Assembly: GCA_018064545.1 (NCBI GenBank)
Contig: JAGHUY010000288.1
Span: forward strand, 1-5,794
Length of the DNA stretch: 5,794 nt
Source: Candidatus Apopatosoma intestinale
GTDB lineage: Bacteria; Bacillota; Clostridia; Oscillospirales; CAG-272
Direction of reading: 5' to 3'
A program made the translations under genes and the position numbers. Below the pieces are notes generated by a model. The model searched no databases, was not told the DNA's origin, and was given only the letters and a program-made list of their open reading frames with translations. This document shows, in pieces, positions 5,785 through 5,794 of this stretch. Position 1 is the first letter of the stretch. The number at the start of each line of letters is the position of its first letter.

Positions 5785-5794
5785 CTATTTGCAG

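Overview
The window looks like a low-to-moderate-GC Firmicute chromosome, most likely a Clostridia member (Oscillospirales/Lachnospirales-like). The reasons are a T-box tRNA-sensing leader, near-consensus sigma-A promoters with 16-17 nt spacers, purine-rich Shine-Dalgarno sites, Gram-positive style lipoprotein signal peptides and AT-rich intergenic DNA between GC-richer genes. The genus cannot be fixed from the sequence.

Left end (1-832, minus strand): the first 277 residues of a copper-type P1B ATPase (CopA). It has one metal-binding HMA domain, a very lysine-rich linker, the first membrane helices and part of the actuator domain; the rest lies outside the window. Its promoter (TTGACA-16-TACAAT) is at 879-906 on the minus strand. 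A G-tract element resembling a CsoR copper-repressor operator (853-868) lies just after the predicted transcription start.

Middle (1025-4070, plus strand): one transcription unit. A strong promoter (1025-1053) drives a T-box riboswitch leader (about 1060-1323) ending in an intrinsic terminator, followed by three ABC-transporter genes of the TrpXYZ type: a lipoprotein substrate-binding protein (1356-2312), a permease (2336-3247) and an ATPase (3240-4034). A perfect 15-bp terminator hairpin (4038-4070) closes the unit. The T-box should open the operon when a particular tRNA is uncharged, so the transporter probably imports the matching amino acid. The specifier position reads UAC (Tyr), or ACC (Thr) one base later; no UGG (Trp) codon is in place. 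The antiterminator UGGU bulge fits a tRNA with discriminator A. Tyrosine is therefore a better guess than tryptophan for this copy, although the family name suggests Trp.

Right end (4172-5692, plus strand): a separate 506-residue lipoprotein with a Cthe_2159-like carbohydrate-binding beta-helix domain and a Gly/Pro-rich tail containing 45-bp tandem repeats. The last 100 bases have no gene; they hold a short inverted repeat whose role is unknown.

I see no CRISPR array, tRNA, rRNA, insertion sequence or phage gene. The most interesting item is the mismatch between the T-box specificity and the usual tryptophan assignment of this transporter family, together with a changed residue in the expected ligand-binding segment of the binding protein.
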